Shown one piece after another: positions 1-12,440 of a DNA stretch of 64,000 nt. Each line of letters begins with the position of its first letter. Within the stretch, counting starts at the first letter, position 1. Position numbers and translations under genes: made by a program. The notes beneath the pieces were generated by a model that worked only from the letters and a program-made list of their open reading frames with translations, had not been told where the DNA came from and searched no databases. Source of the stretch: Lepidonotus clava (Eukaryota > Annelida > Polychaeta > Phyllodocida > Polynoidae); contig OW387149.1 in NCBI GenBank assembly GCA_936440205.1, positions 27,729,151-27,793,150 on the forward strand, written 5' to 3'.

Positions 1-790
1 TTTTTAGACAGTTAGAAGGACCAGATATTTCAAGTTTTTCAGTCCTTTCTTGCCCTGCAGACCTAGAGACAGTGTATGTACACGACATGGCCTGTATAAG
101 ACAGACTTCACTATACACGCGACAACAATAAACCCCTCTTTAAATTCCCATTTCTGTATACTACTTGTAGGACGCCTGTATTGTTCCTAGTATACAAGCA
201 ACGTCGTTAGTATTACAGACAGTGTATACACGATGTCGCCTTTATAAGAGAAACAGTGTAGGTGACAATAATACAACTAAATTCCCATTTCTAAAAACTG
301 CTTAGAGCTACATAACATTGTCGGGTACACAATTAAGTCACTTTTCACAATATTGTCATCTAAGTAGTGGAGCTACTTGAGGCGACGTTAGGCTACGTGT
401 ATAAGTAGTGCAGTCCAAGTAATGTCACCTACATTGGTGAGATTGTGCACACGATGTTGTGTATATTAGGTACAGTTGGTATAGAACGTCAGCTAAATAA
501 GGTAAGCTATATACGTAACAAGTTTCAAACCATTTATAAATTCCTATTTTCAGTACACTTCTAACATGTTGCCTGAATAATAGAATCAATACACACGATA
601 ATGTTGTGTAAATAATCAAGTCTATTGAGGCCACGTCGCCCATGTTGGCAGATAAATAGAGGCAACAACTACCTAATTCACATTCCTGTGTACTACTAAT
701 GTAATCATAAAGACTTAGTATCACGTACAGTGGATCCGATTAAAATTGCGGCCATCTATAAATTCCCATTTCTTTATACTACTTTGGGTT
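1..790 (+). repeat. Diverged tandem repeat array
   Basis: A motif close to AATTCCCATTTCTRTATACT recurs near 145, 273, 538, 677 and 757, each time following A-rich sequence. A second motif close to CACGATGTYGYSTRTATAA recurs near 77, 231, 447 and 598. The units are heavily diverged and spacing is irregular (roughly 80-260 bp), so this is an old array or a cluster of related elements. Related sequence appears again around 22,430-22,700. No coding potential was recognised. Confidence 0.5.
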
Positions 791-2239
791 GTCTTTTAGA
801 CGATGAAGTCAAATCAAGCGATAGGGTGTCGCATACATAGGCAGCGCCTTGTCAACGGCGCCTGAAATAGGATTTCTAAAAGAGGAGGGTGATGGGCCAT
901 CTAGGCTAGAAGTAATACAACATTACCCTTAATTTTCCGTTCCTTCTTTGTTTAGATGTTCGCCAACAGGGGTAGGGAAGGGGCGTTGAAATCATATTGT
1001 GCTACAGTTTGCTATAAGATAAAGTTTGTTAGGATTTTGAATTAGAGGAAGGAAGGTGGAGTTTTGGCATTTTCCCCACTCAACCAACAGCTCATTAGCT
1101 TTTTATTTTCTCCTAGACCTAAACTTATGGCACTCCCACCTACGGGCATGAAAAACAGGCATGAAAAACGGGCAAGTGGGAGAACACAAACAGAATCGAT
1201 CTTACAACTTAATACATTACTGCCCAGAACCCTTAATTATCCCACAGGTCCTTGTTCCGTGCCTCCCACCTGGCCAGGATGACTCCAGTGGATGGAGGCC
1301 TACCCTTGACAATCCAAGTCATTCCAGCTGTACCCAATGCTGATTGGTTCAATTTCCGCAACCCGAAGTAGCCCCACTTATCAGGCAGACAGATGGAGGT
1401 TCCCTCTGTGTCCATGTGGAGAGTCTATTTCCACTGTTACTGTGGCATAGATAGGGGTTGTCTCTTGGTACTGGGAACTGGGAACAAACCCCTCCCCCTG
1501 AGGAGGGCTGTTTTTCTCCTTCTATGTAATTTCTATATATAATTGTTTAGATAAGGTTACATACAAATGCATTATCAGAAATTAGTTCCACCCTCACTCT
1601 CGTTGAAATATTCTTTTTCATGATAAATCTTTAAGGCAAACAGTCAAAACTACCAGGAAACGTTCATCATAACAGGTAGAGCTCACCTGCCACAGTTTGT
1701 CAATTTTATAAGCTTTAACATGTCAGATAATATCTGTTCTATTTGATTCTTTAAACATGATCTTTTATTAAAAAAATCATAAACATGCTTAAAATCACTG
1801 AAAACTAAACTTCAGTGGAACCTGAATACGGCTCTGGTTTAAACATAAAATAGGAAATGATAATACGATTAGACAATGATTTCTGAAACAAGAATGTTTG
1901 GCTATATCGACAAACTAGAGGTTTTGGATATTTCATGTTGAAGGCACGAAAGGAAAAGGTCATATTTTTCAATGAATTCATATTTGTTTAGTCTGCATCC
2001 AAGTTTGATTAAAGACTTGTTAGAAGCTCAGATGATTAATGGAAAGCCTTCCATCACTTGATTTCTCATATAAAGTATTTTGTATGAGAAAGACAGCGAA
2101 GGCGTTCTGATGAAACGTCTACTTGGCAACACGTAGACATTATATTACATACCACACAGGCAGATGTTGCATTATGCCATATATTCCGACCTTCCCATGC
2201 ACACAGTAGTCACTTAGAGGTGTGAACCAAAAAGCAGAA
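791..2239. other. No gene recognised
   Basis: Mixed A+T-rich sequence. Short open frames near 1.06-1.42 kb overlap on both strands and resemble no known family. Nothing else supportable was seen. Confidence 0.5.
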
Positions 2240-2492
2240 ACCCGCCGAGCTATGTAACTGAAACTCTGGTAGAAACTTGCCATTAAAGCGACCACGTATC
2301 ATCTAAAATGGACAGAAACGGTTAAGAAAGCGACAAGAAATTGTATTCCCATTAAGCAAAGTGACTAGAAATTGGTCAGAAAAGGGTAAATCTAAAAATA
2401 TCTAACAACGCGAGGCGTTGGTCACTAGCGATCTCTAATTTGAACAGGAGCTTGGTCACGAGACTCAGTTGGTTCCCCTCTTGAAGGGGTTT
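2240..2492. mobile_element. Old non-autonomous element, copy 1 (family shared with 21.25 kb)
   Basis: This stretch shares ordered motifs with 21,254-21,485: AACTYTGGTWGAA, then GAAATTGTRTTCCCATT, then GACTAGAAATYGGTC-like sequence, then a terminal TTCCCCYYTTG. The two copies are strongly diverged. The A+G-rich end (AAGGGG) and internal inverted motifs suggest a MITE, but target duplications are not clear. Confidence 0.35.
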
Positions 2493-2515
2493 ACATATAC
2501 ATAAATACTCATATA

Positions 2516-2541
2516 CTATATATATATATATATATTTTGTG

Positions 2542-2580
<39 letters not shown>

Positions 2581-2600
2581 TCGATCGATCGATCGATCGC
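2516..2600. repeat. Compound microsatellite (TA)n then (GATC)5
   Basis: Two runs of alternating TA (about 18 and 36 bp), separated by TTTTGTGCA, are followed directly by five GATC tetramers ending near 2,599. Confidence 0.95.
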
Positions 2601-3335
2601 TAGAATTCTAATTACCATTTCTTTAAACATGTTACGTGCAGATGGTGCTGGTGTCAAGAGGTTAACACTTTACTTGGCGCTGCAGGTGTTATGACAAGGG
2701 GTCTGGGAGAATGGATGGAACGCAGTTTAAATGTGAACATACATCATCTAGCTATTTAAACTGGTTTAACTAAAGACTAGACTTAAGGCAAATTTTCTTG
2801 ATGTACTTTCTGCTTATATGCTTTTATGAAAGTTTGAATTGTGGCAGAGAAAAAATATCTCATGGAAGAAAATCAAGAAAATGAATTCACAATATGAGAC
2901 GATATGGAGAGGAACGAGTATAAAATATTTTCGAATGTAATCTTCTCCTTAATATCACAGCATCAACTACAACACGTCCACTGTCTTGGATATTTGATTG
3001 TTTTAGATTCCATCCGATGTTTGCCCAGAGTTCCATGAATCCTATTTACTTTTAGGGGAATTGTCACTGAAGTTTCTTTCCATGCAAGCAATATCGACAT
3101 TGTTTCATATTTGAATTCATAATCCCTGGAAAAATTATCTGTGCCTTGACAAAAACTTGTCAATGTCATTATGTAGAACTTACAAGGATTTTTTTTGCGA
3201 ATGGGATTGGATGAATGTTTATCAATTATTCACACTTGAAAATCTGAAAGAGCATAACTTATTTGTCCATGATAGAAACATTGAAAACATATTTTGAAGT
3301 ACGATATTTTAACATTTGTATTGTTGCATTTCAGA
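2601..3335. other. No gene recognised
   Basis: A+T-rich single-copy-looking sequence. Only short open frames without recognisable domains. Confidence 0.5.
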
Positions 3336-3470
3336 TTTTATGTTCCTGTTGTTAGACATGTATGTAAAGTTAAAATTATTGACCGCTAAAAATATCTCTT
3401 CTTAATATTTGAGATATGAGAAATGTCTTTATGATTCTTCAAGTGTGAAACACGTCCTCAGATAGTATTG
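3336..3470 (+). repeat. Dispersed repeat, copy 1 of 3
   Basis: The core reads approximately TTGAGATATGAGAAATG, a spacer, then AAGTGTGAAACACGTCC. The same ordered core is found at 6,020-6,130 and 12,620-12,730. The three copies differ by many substitutions, so the family is old. Its class cannot be told from this window. Confidence 0.45.
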
Positions 3471-3799
3471 GAAAATCACAATAATGATTGGGGGTTAAAC
3501 GGCATATTTAGTGTAAAAATGGTTGCTTCTTATTGCGATGCACGTTGGCACACATGTAAAGATCAATTCACCTTTTGCAAGGAGCTACTAAACAGATATG
3601 CCACACACGAGCAACTAATCTCAGGGATAAGAAACGATAGTAACCTTGTGAAATTTGAAAACTAGTGTTCACACTATTAGAGAAGGATCCCTGTGATCAG
3701 TGCTGTTGTGATCATTATCGCAAATAATCTTCCAGATTTGCCAGGAAAAGACAACATGATATCCAATACTTTGAATATTGTCAGACACAGAAAATCTAA
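3471..3799. other. No gene recognised
   Basis: A 65-codon open frame starting at 3,468 has no recognisable domain and no splice context that I can support. Confidence 0.4.
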
Positions 3800-4772
3800 A
3801 GCCCCATACCCATTAGTATAGGTGGTTTTACCAGCAATGGGCGACAGGCCTCTCTCCATCGATGAGAGAATCGCCGGTTGAGTTGTCAGGCGATTGTAAT
3901 ATCAATCAAAAGTTTGATATTTGTCGGTGATTTTACTGGTGATTCTGTCTCCCACTGCCCAGAATCTGCACCATATCCACAGGGAGTTGCCCAGCAATCC
4001 TGAGTTGCCCGGCGACTTTACTGATGATTCTATTAGTTGGTCATCGATGTTAAAGTCTGTTAAGGCACTAAGTGACAAAAAGGCACTAAATGACAAAATC
4101 TGAATTTTTGTCACTTAGTGTCACCTTTAAGGCACTAAGTGACAAAAACCTCAACTGGCACTAAGTGACAAAAACTTTAACCAACAAACATTTTGTCATT
4201 TGCAATCAAAGATATGTTTTAAAAGATTAAAGTCAAGTAAAAGGCCAAATTTATATATATTTATATATTCAATATTAATAAATATTTAATAAATAAATAA
4301 AATAATCAATTGATAAAATTGATTAATTAGTAATGAATCATAATAAATCATAAATCATTAAACAAAGGAATATTTAGATAAGTAATAATAAATAAACTAA
4401 ACATAATGAAAATTAAATTAATAAAAATTGAATTAAAAAATAATGACAAAATTTAATGAATAATGAAAAAAATAATGACAAAATAAATAAATTCAATAAA
4501 TAAATAAATAAATAAAAATTCTTGATAAATTGATAAAAAGAAACTAAATAATCAATGACAAAAATCAAGTAAAAGGCCAAATTTTGTAATTTAGTTACAA
4601 ATAAATGAATGAATAATTGATTTATCAATAATTAATTAATTAATTAATTAATCAATAATCAATAAATAAAAATGATTATTAAAAATGATAAGAAAGTTAA
4701 TGGCAAAATTTTGTCACTTAGTGCCTTTTGTCACTTAGTGCCTTAACAACGTCCCTTAGTGGGTATGGGTCC
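3800..4772. mobile_element. Old PIF/Harbinger-type MITE, split by a nested element
   Basis: The left end (AGCCCCATACCCATTAG) and right end (CTTAGTGGGTATGGGT) match the terminal inverted repeats of the cleaner copies at 31,908-32,094 and 46,777-46,982. Internal motifs TGATTTTACTGGTGATTCTG and TTGCCCGGCGACTTTACT also match those copies. The copy is diverged and its interior is interrupted by a second element (4,064-4,742), which accounts for its nearly 1-kb span against about 200 bp for a simple copy. Assignment to PIF/Harbinger rests on the 3-bp TTA duplications of the cleaner copies. Confidence 0.65.
4064..4742. mobile_element. TTAA-flanked DNA transposon nested in the MITE
   Basis: TTAA flanks both ends (4,060-4,063 and 4,743-4,746). 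The termini are long inverted repeats made of two tandem copies of the unit GGCACTAAGTGACAAAA. Two further copies lie inside the left part, near 4,130 and 4,159. The interior is extremely A+T-rich (runs of AATAAATAAA and TTAATTAATTAA) and encodes nothing recognisable. The TTAA target suggests a piggyBac- or Kolobok-type mobiliser, which is inference. It interrupts an older Harbinger-type MITE, so it is the younger of the two. Confidence 0.65.
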
Positions 4773-6019
4773 CTTGCACATAAATAACTTCTTTACAGTT
4801 AGACTGTTTTAGATATGAATGGCATGCTACACTCATTTCATTGATAAATAACTATCATCTACTTATGTGCAAGGGTTCCTTTAATATTCTAAAATTTGTC
4901 AGATTGCAGGGACCCTCGTCTCCTGTGCATAGGGCGATATGATGGACATAATTAGAGATGGTGAAAAAGATGAGGTTACATATATATATGGGTTAATGGA
5001 TTACTGCTGTTATCTCCAGCAAATTGCAAAGATAGAGTTAAAGTGAACGTAAAGATATTGGAAAAGCTGTGAATCCATAACTTTATTCTTTGCTCTCATT
5101 TATTTTGCAAGTTAACCGGGTTCTTATTAGTTAAAATGACAGTGTTCTCTATCAAGTAAAAGAAGGAGCTCTGAACCTACCTACATGTTCCCTTTTTCTC
5201 CTTTTTCGTTTCATTACATTAAATAATTACAAAAACATACTGTCAATGGCCTCAACGCATAGATGTCCGTCTTAGAAACCCTTATGATGCATATTTAGGA
5301 AGGATGCGTCAGAAGGAGATTTTTGCATCAAAACTAAGGAAATAAATGTCGGAGTTGTAAGGCTTTGTGGTGGCTTTCAACATAGATTAAAATACTACCT
5401 TTAATTTTAGTCAAACTAAAAAGTACTTCAGCCGTATTTGGATCAAGGACGTAACTTTAATAAGAAATAAAGGACGCCGTCAGTTTTGAAGTTGACTGCT
5501 GATTGAAAGAGAAATTAGGAAAGTAGGGTTCTACCCTCAGGCCGTTTTCAAGTATGAAAAATTACTGTGGTAGAAAATGGGTACAGTAAACAAAGACTTC
5601 ACTGTAAATAGGGTTTGTGATGTGAGGTAAACACAGCCCCGTTTTTGGTCGGGGGTTTCCACAAGGGAATATACACGAAAGGTGCCATTCATTTTTCCTT
5701 TTCAAAGAAGTTCATACAAAGTTAACAAGAAAGTTTCAGACCCTAGTCTGTAATGGCGAAAGAGGTACTACGTTAAAATTCACCTTTTATGGAAGATAGA
5801 AGTTGTGGCCCCAACTAGTGCATGTCAAGATTGCCCAGCAATTTTCTTGTGAAAACCAACAAAACTGTCTGTTTCATAATAAAGCCAGATGCTACAGAGA
5901 TTCAACGTCCTCCTTGCGGATACGTGGGGGCGTTTCACACTGGTCATAATTCTAAGATTGTATTTTCAGTTAAGATATATGGACCTTTTCAAGGTTTTAT
6001 TTCGACTTATGATTGTATA
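4773..6019. other. No gene recognised
   Basis: A+T-rich sequence; only short open frames without recognisable domains. Confidence 0.45.
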
Positions 6020-6130
6020 TTCCTATTGTTAACCATTGACTACTGACTTTTGAAACATCTTATCTTAAACTTTGAGATGTGAGAAACATATTTACAATTG
6101 TCCTAGTGTGAAACTCGCCCACTGCATGGA
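6020..6130 (+). repeat. Dispersed repeat, copy 2 of 3
   Basis: Carries TTTGAGATGTGAGAAACAT followed by AGTGTGAAACTCGCCC, the same order and spacing as at 3.4 and 12.65 kb. Confidence 0.45.
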
Positions 6131-8446
6131 AGTTTTGAAATAAGAATTAATAATATATGTTTCGAAAGAAAACGTTCCCTATAGTGGAAAGCTCAACAGA
6201 TACAGTTTGGATGATACAATGTTTTTCTTCAGCACACTCATGAGGTTAAGGACTAGACCTTGTGCTGATAGTGCCACATCCTCGTGGTCATGACATAATA
6301 TCCACTATTTTTAGATAATAATAATTGTTTATTTTGATTTTATGAGTTTTCTTGTAATGAAATTGACAAACCTACTTTGTAGATATTAAAGGATTGTAAG
6401 TATTAAGTAATCTTTATTGATCACCAGTATGGCGTCCATCCCAAATTTGGAAATGTGACGACATGTGCGTAACGTCTATAGCCAGTCATCATCAGTCATT
6501 ATTTTGCGGGGAAAATGACACAACAACAACATTCCATGGTTTCAGGTCAGCACAGGTCACCCTCTGAATAGGACACGGTTTGGGTTGATCCCGTTGGGGC
6601 AGTAGTTAGAAGACAATACTCCCTATGTAGAACATAGATCAATTGTTTATTGTTTAAAACACAAATAATTATTCTAATTCAGGAGGGGGTCTGGGGGAAT
6701 ACTCACAATGTGATATTGGCAATAACATTGTTATACTATTATGTCGAACGACTGTCACTGGTTTATCATTCAATATACAGAGAATGTTTTGTAAAAAAAA
6801 CAAAAAAACTTTGGGAGATTAACATTGAGAGAGGTTCACTCTAGCTACCAAAAGGCACCCAAAACAGCTATATCAGAGAGATATAAACCTTTTTCTTGCG
6901 ACAAATGACATGACCTTAAAATGTAGTATTCAAATTGTAGCCCCTTCAAAATCACTAGTGTGCCTCACAAAAGTTTGTCAGTAGCCCGCCATAAAAACAC
7001 ACGGTTTTGTTTAGCTTAACTGCATAGACAGAGATATCAGTGGTCATATAAGGCCATCAGATCGGTCGTCAGACTAAGCAAATAGGTTCTAACCGCTGAG
7101 AAGGTCATCCTGCTATAAACCTACACAATCGGTGTTTGCCTGCATTATCGCCCACTGGAGATGCCCTTATGAGAAGGGCAGTGAAAGGTCATAATGGTCC
7201 AGGACCATTGATTGTTGTCTGAGCGGTAGCCGCACGCCAGATGTTTGTGCAACCTGATAGCATATGATGGCTCATGGAAAAAGGATATGAATGTAGGGGG
7301 TGCCCACAAAAGCAGTTGATTACTCAAGATGAAATGTTCTTTAATGACAATTAGAGTGACTGTTTACAACAATATTTTTGCTATTGCTAAGCTCAATGCT
7401 ACCTTCTAAAACGGTGTTCATTGAGACTTACTCTATACTAATGTCCACTTACACTTCCCATCTTGTTCTTTTCATCCATTGCCCCTCTTAATGTGGAGGG
7501 CAGTGGGGAAAAAGAAGGGAGAGGGGGCAAGTGGGGTAGTGATAATATATGATTCAGTTGTGATGTCATCACTCTGCACAAGAGCACATTATGATGGAAG
7601 ATTTGGTTTAGGGGATGGTTAATGAACTATACCATTATTTGTAGATAAACTGATTACCATTGACTAGTCATCATTTATATTTTCAAATCAGTATTGATAC
7701 ACATTTATTATTTCCTGATTCGTTTGAAAATTCGAGGGTATTGTCGACAAAAGCGTCCCAAATCAGCCTGCAGGTCTTTAAAACACTGAAAATCAGCTAT
7801 CAGAGGTAGTGAGAATTATGAAAATTGTCTTGTAGCTGTGCCAATGACATCAAGGTTTTATATCACACATCACTGTCAAGGGCAGAGAGGACGTAATGTG
7901 TGTTAATAATTACCCCCCTAGGGAGTCCCTGTCAGACTCTCCTTCCTAACCTCCTTTCAATTAAACCCCCTTTTTTGGGGCAACACTTCCTTCAAGGTGA
8001 TGTCAGCATGTAGCGCAATTAATTAGCAGAAACGTCATGCTTCCTGCTGGTACCCCACAATAGGATCTGTACTTTTAATCAATCCTTGTCCGCTTCTCTT
8101 TGTATATGCAGACGTGATTGACACAGTTCTGAATAGGCAAATCCCCTTTAATCATGGATTTTCTTGGAAGGATGCATTGAAAGCTGACTGACACACAGGT
8201 GTACATATCTCGTCTTTTTGGGAGTTTCAGTTCTGCTGATTGTGCATGTCAAGATATTTTGTGCATTCCAAGGCCAGTTAAAAGTACCGCAACATCTGAT
8301 GACGAAGTTGTTTTCTCATCTGTAACTGAGGCCTAACCCAAGATGAAAACCTAGAACTCTAAGAGTCTCATAGGCTTGGCAAATACTAGGCATACCCAGT
8401 TATAACCGAGTTACATGTGATGACATATTGAACAACTGTTCTGTTA
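6131..8446. other. No gene recognised; two small palindromes
   Basis: No coding sequence was recognised. Two short perfect inverted repeats lie close together: TGCCCTT-AAGGGCA arms near 7,162-7,180, and AATGGTCC-A-GGACCATT at 7,193-7,209. They may be the remains of a small fold-back element, but no termini were found. Confidence 0.45.
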
Positions 8447-8783
8447 AGGCCCATTCGCCGTGCCTGATCGTTCTGTCGCTTGTAAGAACGAAATATTTAT
8501 CGTATGGAGAAGACGATGGTCTCAGGGCTGATAAAGTTATCGCATGTAAGCGATAGTGAACAAATAGCATTCACACTGAGAGTAGGGGCACCTTACGATT
8601 GCAAACGATCATTTTCTCAAGTACTTGCAGCCCTGAATCATCTGGAATTCAAACGATTCAATCCAACATGTTAGATCTGATCGGTTGCAAATGAGTCGTT
8701 TGCATTATCGTTTGCACCAGAATTGCAAACGATAAGTGTCGCAAGAGATCGTGTGCACCGCGTCCGCCACGACGAATGGGGCT
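8447..8783. mobile_element. MITE with AGSCCCATTCG termini
   Basis: The left end AGGCCCATTCGCCGTG pairs with the right end CACGACGAATGGGGCT. The left flank is TTA; the right flank TCA is an imperfect match. The interior carries repeated TTGCAAACGAT motifs in both orientations, a usual picture for subterminal transposase-binding repeats. Length (337 bp), TIR style and the TTA-like target resemble the PIF/Harbinger MITEs elsewhere in the window, but the sequence is a separate family. Confidence 0.65.
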
Positions 8784-10356
8784 TCAGTGGTACATTTACA
8801 ATAGCGTATAAGGAATAAATAAAGTATTTGTTATTATTTCATTATTGGATATTGCTCTGAGTTACTGTGCAAGTGGTTAAATATTACTAGCTTCTATTAA
8901 CTTTAGGGTAGAGGTGTTCTTCACTCAGGGTGTTCAAGTCCAAATGAAGACACTTAGGTTGTTTGCAGAGGTACAAATGTTTATCAAAAGAGATCCATCA
9001 AGGCTGCAAAGTACAGTATCCTTAGCTTATATTGTAGTGCACAGCAAACCAAATCTTCTGAAGGTTAGTATGTCCCAGCTGCAGATTTAAGATTTGGGCC
9101 TTGTGATTATTTCATGCAAAAACAAGGGTAGCTTTTTGTTAATCATTTTACACTATTTTTGAAATTTTGATACATGATTTCAAGGTGAAAATTAAGAGTT
9201 TTCCTTTCAAAATTTAAGTCTTACATCCCATAGCAAATTATCCGTGCTGGGTCAATAGTGGAAAATGATTTTATTTTAGTATTTTTACAGTTATCATCTC
9301 AGTGGCATTTATTTGATAGAATATATAAAACTGTATAATTATACTAAGCTTCCTGATCCTTGAAGCTGTATACTTATGATAAAGATGTTAACAATTGATT
9401 AAGCTTCCTTAACACAACCGGGATGGGCCAATGTGGATAAAAAAAAGGGGGGGTCCAAACGCCAGAAATATGCGTTTGCATCAGAGAATATCCTTATACC
9501 ATCTATATTACTTAAAGAATTGTACTTCAGGAATTTGATATCCTTTACAAATTTCAATCAAAGGTTTTAGTCAATGCACTGTGTAACCTAGTTGGAAAGT
9601 TCTCATACTGAACACAAACCACAAAACCATGCAGACCAAGCTGCATTTTAATCTGCTCAACTCTCAGGTTGGAGCTGCAGTTTCTAATATTGATGAAACT
9701 ATTGGCTGGCTGGCAGTCCTCGTGTGCTGTTTGCTTATTTCAAGTTATAATAGGCTTTTGTGAAAGCTTTTACCAGCTTTAGGATAATGTGTCACTACAA
9801 ACGTGCCCGCCGGGAGATTAAGCCAACAAAAGAGGAGAGCTGGTTAGAGAGATTCTGCTGCAGGCAGCTGGGGTAGCAAGCACACGAGTCAAATGCACAC
9901 ACCAGTTAATAATAGACCGAAAAGTGGTCAGTCATGTTTTCTAAACCACATCAACAAAGTTTAATGATGACTACAGAGGAATTTGAGGTTGGGAAAGCAG
10001 TGCTGAATACAATTAGAGATTAGGCATGTCTAATCAGAACTGAAATAGCTTGTGCTAGTTATTTTTTCTGATATAAAAGTCTTGTATTGCCAAGGACGTC
10101 CCTGACCAGGTATTCAAAGTTATAAAGTCAGTGAAACAGCACTCATATTTAAAAAATGACATCACGCTAAGTTTGCATTATGATATGTAGAATTGTTAGG
10201 GTGGACAACAGAAGAGCGTGAGGCCTTTGATATTCACATACATCCTGTTTCAGATATCCTTGCCAAACAATAACTGTAGGATAAATTGCATAACCCGGTA
10301 GGGGTTCCGGGAAAGAGTAGCCCCCCAGTAGCCCCTGCTGATCATATAAGGCCACA
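8784..10356. other. No gene recognised
   Basis: A+T-rich sequence with no open frame that resembles a known protein. Confidence 0.45.
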
Positions 10357-10592
10357 ATAGGGGGGAACCAGCACTGACCAAGTGGTTCTTTGGGTTCAAT
10401 TCCTGGTTGGTGTTTGGGTTCACTAAGGGATGAGGTACAACAAAACGATTTCTAGCTTTTGATCCCCTGCTGTTTGCCTATACCCTCTCAGCCTCATCTC
10501 ATAGATACAACCAGACAGAATACTCCCAACTTGTTTTCATCGTGAAAATGACTCTGGCTGTCTGTATGGCATAAAAACTAGCACTCACTCAC
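10357..10592 (+). mobile_element. Probable SINE with (CACT)n tail
   Basis: The head carries GGTTCAATTCC (10,393-10,403), an exact match to the Pol III B-box consensus GGTTCRANNCC, and an A-box-like TGACCAAGTGG at 10,375-10,385. The 3' end is ACTAGCACTCACTCACTC, a short tandem tail of a kind common on invertebrate SINEs. The A-to-B spacing is shorter than in a tRNA, so the head is degenerate or rearranged. No target duplication was identified. Confidence 0.5.
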
Positions 10593-12198
10593 TCAAATTG
10601 TGTAAGATAAAGGCATATTTGCAGTATGTTGCAAGGTTCCTAATGCTTTCAAGCTTTAAACCCAGTTTGCACCGAAGTACATCGAGGTGACGACAAACAA
10701 TAATTGTTTAGATTTGGTCAAAATTTAGTGCAAGGTAGAGAAAACCAAAAAATAACACAAATTACTGCAAACCAGTGGAAATAAGATCAGAGCCACAAAT
10801 TGGGGATACAAATTTATTCTATAAAATTCAATGTAGAAATTCAATGTATAATAATTAGAGGAATATGGAAATAGGTATGTTCAAAAGAGATACATTATTT
10901 GATAATGAGAAAATGCAATGGAATATAGGGTGGGTGCGAGGTAAAGGTTATGTTAGTTGTTGTAGGTTATGAATTTGTAGACTTTGAATTTGAGAGAGGA
11001 GAAGTAGGGTGAGGTGTATAGGGAATATCCAGGGGTGGTATTTAGGTAAATATGTAAGTAAATTAGGGGAGTTACCACCAGGTGGCAGTGATGACAGCAC
11101 CTGTATCACAAATGCTTACTGTTGGACCAATATTGATCTATATGAGGTCTATAAGAGGTCTCCTGCAATACGATGAGTGTATTTGTTCCAAAAAATCTAT
11201 CCACAACCTTATTCAAAGTACAGAACTCCATCAGTTATGTCTGATGCGGGGTCTGATGCTTATCTCACTCAGGAGAAACTGATTTCAGTGCAGAGAAAAT
11301 GATCGTAGATTGGCAAATTGAGGAAAATAGCATTCACGCTAAGAGAAGGTTAGATGCATTTCATATTCAGTAATATCCAGCGTGTTGCATATTTTTGTTT
11401 ATCACGATTCGTTGCCCATACATGCCAATACTTTTACCATGACGTAGGGATGTTCTCTACAATCTTGTGATAATGAGGAAAATTACCAAACAAAGCGTAT
11501 TTTGTACGCAATCTCTGCTTAAACGTATTCTGTTTCATTGATGATATAAGTAGCCCGTAGCTGCGCTTGAACGAATGCAGCACTATGTTGCATGCAACCT
11601 TGAAAATATTAAAAAGTAACATTCTCCCTGTGCGACAACGTGCCCTGCTCTAAGATGTGCTTACATTTGCAATTAATTATCCTTAGATCACGTAGAAGAG
11701 ATGAAAGAAAGTGTTTTATGCTTGTCTCATACAAGAGACAATTTTCTGTGACAAGCTAACGTTTCCAGGACACCTGGCTTCTATACTTTTGCACAACAAT
11801 TACCATGTAAAAAGCTTCATTTCATTGCTACCTGGGTCCATTTACAATTTGATAGTTGTGATTCCAATTGTATTGACCATAATAACCTACAACCTTTTCC
11901 AACATTTCCATTCTAGCGCACACCTTTCATTTTCGTTGCAAGGATGAGAAACCCCAGAAGTAGCATTCTCCCTATAATACGAGAAGAGGGGATTATTTAG
12001 CCAACAAAAGTAAAGAACAGAGCACTACAGAGGTAACAATGGTGAAGCTGTGCAAACAGATCAATATGTTTCTCTATGTAAGGGGGGCCTCTTTGTAAGT
12101 TGGGTGTCAATATTTGGCAAGTTAACCAGCTAGGATTGCCATCAGGAGCTGCAGAGTGCCAATGTAATTAGGTCTCCTTGATCTGGTACACCGGTACA
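10593..12198. other. No gene recognised
   Basis: A+T-rich sequence. Open frames near 11.1, 11.5 and 11.8 kb lack recognisable domains. Confidence 0.45.
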
Positions 12199-12440
12199 CT
12201 GGGTCACACTTGGTCACACTTGGTCACAGCGGGTTGCACCGGGTCACATCAGGTCACAAATGGTCACCCAAGGTCACCCTGGGTCGCACCGGGTCGCACC
12301 GGGTCACACTGGGTCGCACTGGGGCACACCGGGTCACACCGGATCACACCGGGTCACACCGGGTCACACCGGGTCACACTGGGTCACATTGGGTCACACT
12401 GGGTCACACTGGGTCACACCAGGTCACACCGGGTCACACT
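12199..12440 (+). repeat. 10-bp minisatellite, unit GGTCACACYG
   Basis: About 24 consecutive 10-bp units (GGTCACACTG, GGTCACACCG, GGTCGCACCG and similar) run without interruption. The outer units on the left are more diverged and the rightmost are nearly uniform. Because 10 is not a multiple of 3 and the unit makes no stop codon, all three forward frames stay open here. That explains three overlapping apparent ORFs (GSHRVTPGHT-type repeats), which I do not regard as genes. Confidence 0.95.

Noticed and set aside
1-790. Possible CRISPR-like array
   Set aside because: Repeats are diverged, spacing is irregular and the genome is eukaryotic; this is an ordinary decayed repeat array.
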